Assembly (NCBI GenBank): GCA_946886275.1
Contig: CAMPIH010000110.1
Location: 1 to 7,674, forward strand
Source of the DNA: an uncultured Sphingosinicella sp.
Lineage (GTDB): Bacteria > Pseudomonadota > Alphaproteobacteria > Sphingomonadales > Sphingomonadaceae
DNA: 7,674 nt
Direction of reading: 5' to 3'
Below, piece by piece: positions 6,261-7,674 of the stretch (its first letter is position 1; the number at the start of each line of letters is the position of its first letter). A program made the translations under genes and the position numbers. The notes below the pieces were generated by a model, which worked only from the letters and a program-made list of their open reading frames with translations, had not been told where the DNA came from and did no database searches.

Positions 6261-6287
6261 TCTTTCACTGTCTTTCCATGAAAGTCA
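6261..6287. promoter_or_regulatory. Dyad and 10-base repeat in the divergent promoter gap
   Basis: The 88-base gap between two divergent operons holds the inverted repeat TGtCTTTC-cat-GAAAGtCA (6269-6287), with seven of eight pairs matching. A second copy of TCTTTC lies exactly 10 bases to the left (6261-6266 and 6271-6276), one helical turn away. This arrangement suits a regulator acting on both operons. The rest of the gap holds an A-run (6302-6307) and the ribosome sites; no convincing -35/-10 pair is visible on either strand. Confidence 0.4.
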
Positions 6288-6329
6288 CCAACGCCTAATC
6301 GAAAAAAGCGGGAGGGAGGCCGCTCGAAC

Positions 6330-6833
6330 ATGCAAGTGGAAGCCGACTCGGTTCCCGTCACCGCTGCCGACATGAAGCCGCTCGATCCGCGCCAGATCTG
6401 GGTCCTCCGGATCCGGCTTGCGATCGTCCTCGTCTTCCTGCTCGGCGCCGCTTTCTCGATCGACGCGGGCCTTCGACGCCAGTCCGAAGCGCTTGCGGGC
6501 CTTGTGCCAGGCTTCGTCCTCCTCGCCGGATTGGCGGGGCTGATCCTTCTTCCCGGCCGCCGCTACCGCGCCTGGGGCTATAAGGAAGGGGAAGACGAGC
6601 TTCATCTCCGTCACGGCCTTCTCGTCCGGGTCCAGACCGCGGTCCCGTTCGCCCGGGTCCAGCATATCGACGTCGCCCAGGGCCTGATCGAGCGGCGTTT
6701 CGGCCTTGCCCGGCTGATCCTCCACACCGCCGGCACCCGCGGCGCTTCGATCCCTCTTCCGGGACTCGTCCACGAAGAGGCGGAGCTTATGCGCGACCGC
6801 ATTCGGGCGAAGATCCGGCAGGACCTGGCGTGA
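6330..6833 (+). CDS. PH domain (bPH2) membrane protein, YdbS-like
   Basis: This 167-residue protein has the build of the YdbS-type bacterial PH-domain family: a short cytoplasmic N-terminus, two membrane helices (about 28-47 and 55-75), and one bPH2 domain (about 79-160). The domain shows RRYRAWGYKEGEDELHLRHG, the family's hallmark VRVQTAVPFARVQHIDVAQG (99-118), and ERRFGLARLILHTAG followed by IPLPGL. The ATG at 6330 follows a GGAGGGAGG run (6311-6319) by ten bases; an in-frame ATG at 6372 lacks a ribosome site. Its stop overlaps the next gene's GTG start by four bases (GTGA), the usual pairing of the one-domain and multi-domain bPH2 proteins. In Bacillus, ydbST products have been linked to resistance to a circular bacteriocin; the function in Gram-negatives is unknown to me. 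Family call is good. Confidence 0.88.
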   Translation: MQVEADSVPVTAADMKPLDPRQIWVLRIRLAIVLVFLLGAAFSIDAGLRRQSEALAGLVPGFVLLAGLAGLILLPGRRYRAWGYKEGEDELHLRHGLLVRVQTAVPFARVQHIDVAQGLIERRFGLARLILHTAGTRGASIPLPGLVHEEAELMRDRIRAKIRQDLA

Positions 6834-7674
6834 GCGACATCGAGCCGGCACCGCGCCGGCTTCATCCGGCGACCCCGATCTCGCGGTCGTTCCAGATCCT
6901 GCCGCAGATGCTGGCCGGTGGCGCCGGCTATGCAGCGATCATCCAGCGCGAGGGGTTCGGCCGGATCCTGCTGTTCGCGATCTTCGCCGCCGGACTGGGA
7001 TTTGCCGGGGCGCTGCTGAGCTGGTGGCGATTCCGCTACACGATCGAGGCCGCCGAGATCGTCATCGAAAGCGGTATCCTCCATCGCAAGCGGCGGGTGA
7101 TTCCCTTCGATCGGGTCCAGGACATCGCCATCGATCGGCCCCTGCTCGCCCGGCTGCTCGGCACCGCCAAGGTGAAGATCGAGACCGGCGGCTCTGCCGC
7201 CGACGAGGGCGATCTCGACATGATCGCGCTCGCCGACGCGGTGACCCTTCGCGATCATCTCCGCCGCTGGCACGGCGGCGCGATCCCTTCTGTCGGCGAA
7301 GACGCCGCCGAAGCAGCCGCGGACGAGCCTCTGCTCTTCGCCATGGATCTGCCTCGGATCCTTTACGCCGGCCTGTTCAATTTCTCGCTCGTCTTCCTCG
7401 CCATCCTGTTCGCAGCGCTCCAATATCTCGTCGATTTCGGCCTTCTGAGGCTCGAGGACTGGCTCGATCCCGAGCGGGCCCGGGACGCCGGCGGCTATTT
7501 CTCCGTTCCGGCGACGATCGGCCTCGTCGCCTTGTTGCTCATGCTTGGGATGATCGCCGGCGTCGCCCGGACTCTGGCCCGGGAATATGGCTTTCGACTG
7601 ACCCGCGCCGTTGCCGGCTTCAGGCGAAGGCGCGGCCTGTTCACCTTGTCCGAGGCGGTGATCCCGATCCGGCG
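6830..7674 (+). CDS. PH domain (bPH2) membrane protein, YdbT-like, 3' end missing
   Basis: This open frame starts at GTG 6830 and runs without a stop to the window edge (281 residues seen). AGGA at 6820-6823 is six bases upstream and the start overlaps the previous stop (GTGA), so the two are coupled. It begins (M)SDIEPAPRRLHPATPI, typical of YdbT-like proteins. A membrane region at about 24-65 (strongest 46-65) leads into a first bPH2 domain at about 66-147, with RYTIEAAEIVIESGILHR, the hallmark VIPFDRVQDIAIDRPLLARLLG (90-111) and KVKIETGG. A second pair of helices (about 178-200, 227-248) is followed by the beginning of a second bPH2 domain, REYGFRLTRAVAGFRRRRGL, and its FTLSEAVIPIR motif at the edge. 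This alternation of helix pairs and bPH2 domains is the YdbT architecture. Family members run to roughly 450-500 residues, so perhaps 200 residues are missing. Confidence 0.88.
   Translation, partial: MSDIEPAPRRLHPATPISRSFQILPQMLAGGAGYAAIIQREGFGRILLFAIFAAGLGFAGALLSWWRFRYTIEAAEIVIESGILHRKRRVIPFDRVQDIAIDRPLLARLLGTAKVKIETGGSAADEGDLDMIALADAVTLRDHLRRWHGGAIPSVGEDAAEAAADEPLLFAMDLPRILYAGLFNFSLVFLAILFAALQYLVDFGLLRLEDWLDPERARDAGGYFSVPATIGLVALLLMLGMIAGVARTLAREYGFRLTRAVAGFRRRRGLFTLSEAVIPIR

Noticed and set aside
6273..6301. Possible plus-strand promoter TTTCCA - 17 bases - TAATCG
   Set aside because: The spacing is right but the -10 element is a poor match and overlaps the dyad; too weak to annotate.
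6242..6373. 44-residue N-terminal extension of the anchored methyltransferase
   Set aside because: It crosses the divergent promoter gap and the start of the bPH2 gene; GGAGG at the right distance from ATG 6241 and the membrane anchor immediately after it support the shorter protein.

Overview
The window is a GC-rich, densely packed stretch of bacterial chromosome holding ten genes. I infer an alphaproteobacterium, probably a sphingomonad. The reasons are the split two-subunit glycine dehydrogenase with sphingomonad-like GcvPB wording, the DUF938 methyltransferase, the DUF2167 membrane protein, and a small acidic protein of a type I associate with Sphingomonadaceae. No rRNA, tRNA, mobile element or CRISPR array is visible, and no gene-free stretch reaches 300 bases.

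Layout. (1) Positions 1-2179, plus strand: the 3' end of gcvPA and a complete gcvPB, overlapping by 4 bases, form the P-protein of the glycine cleavage system. (2) Positions 2198-3858, minus strand: a DUF2167 membrane-anchored protein and, upstream of it, a small integral-membrane methyltransferase of the isoprenylcysteine/phospholipid type. The DUF2167 gene converges on gcvPB with only 18 bases between the stops. (3) Positions 3928-4521, plus strand: a DUF938 SAM-dependent methyltransferase, best started at a GTG. (4) Positions 4531-6241, minus strand: a tightly coupled three-gene operon of a membrane-anchored SAM methyltransferase with an extra C-terminal beta-rich domain, a PAP2 phosphatase, and a 70-residue acidic protein. 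(5) Positions 6330 to the end, plus strand: two coupled bacterial PH-domain membrane proteins of the YdbS/YdbT type; the second starts at GTG and runs off the window.

Only the glycine cleavage genes have a firmly known pathway. The rest is dominated by membrane-associated proteins: a PEMT/ICMT-type methyltransferase, a lipid-phosphatase-type PAP2, an anchored methyltransferase, paired bPH2 proteins and DUF2167. This suggests envelope or lipid maintenance, but that is an inference from content, not a demonstrated system.

Each of the three gaps that should hold promoters contains a distinct dyad-symmetric sequence (3283-3299, 3876-3903, 6269-6287). These are candidate operators and the most interesting non-coding signals here. 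I do not see strong evidence for a wholly new system. The best leads are the predicted periplasm-facing methyltransferase operon, its 70-residue partner, and these dyads.
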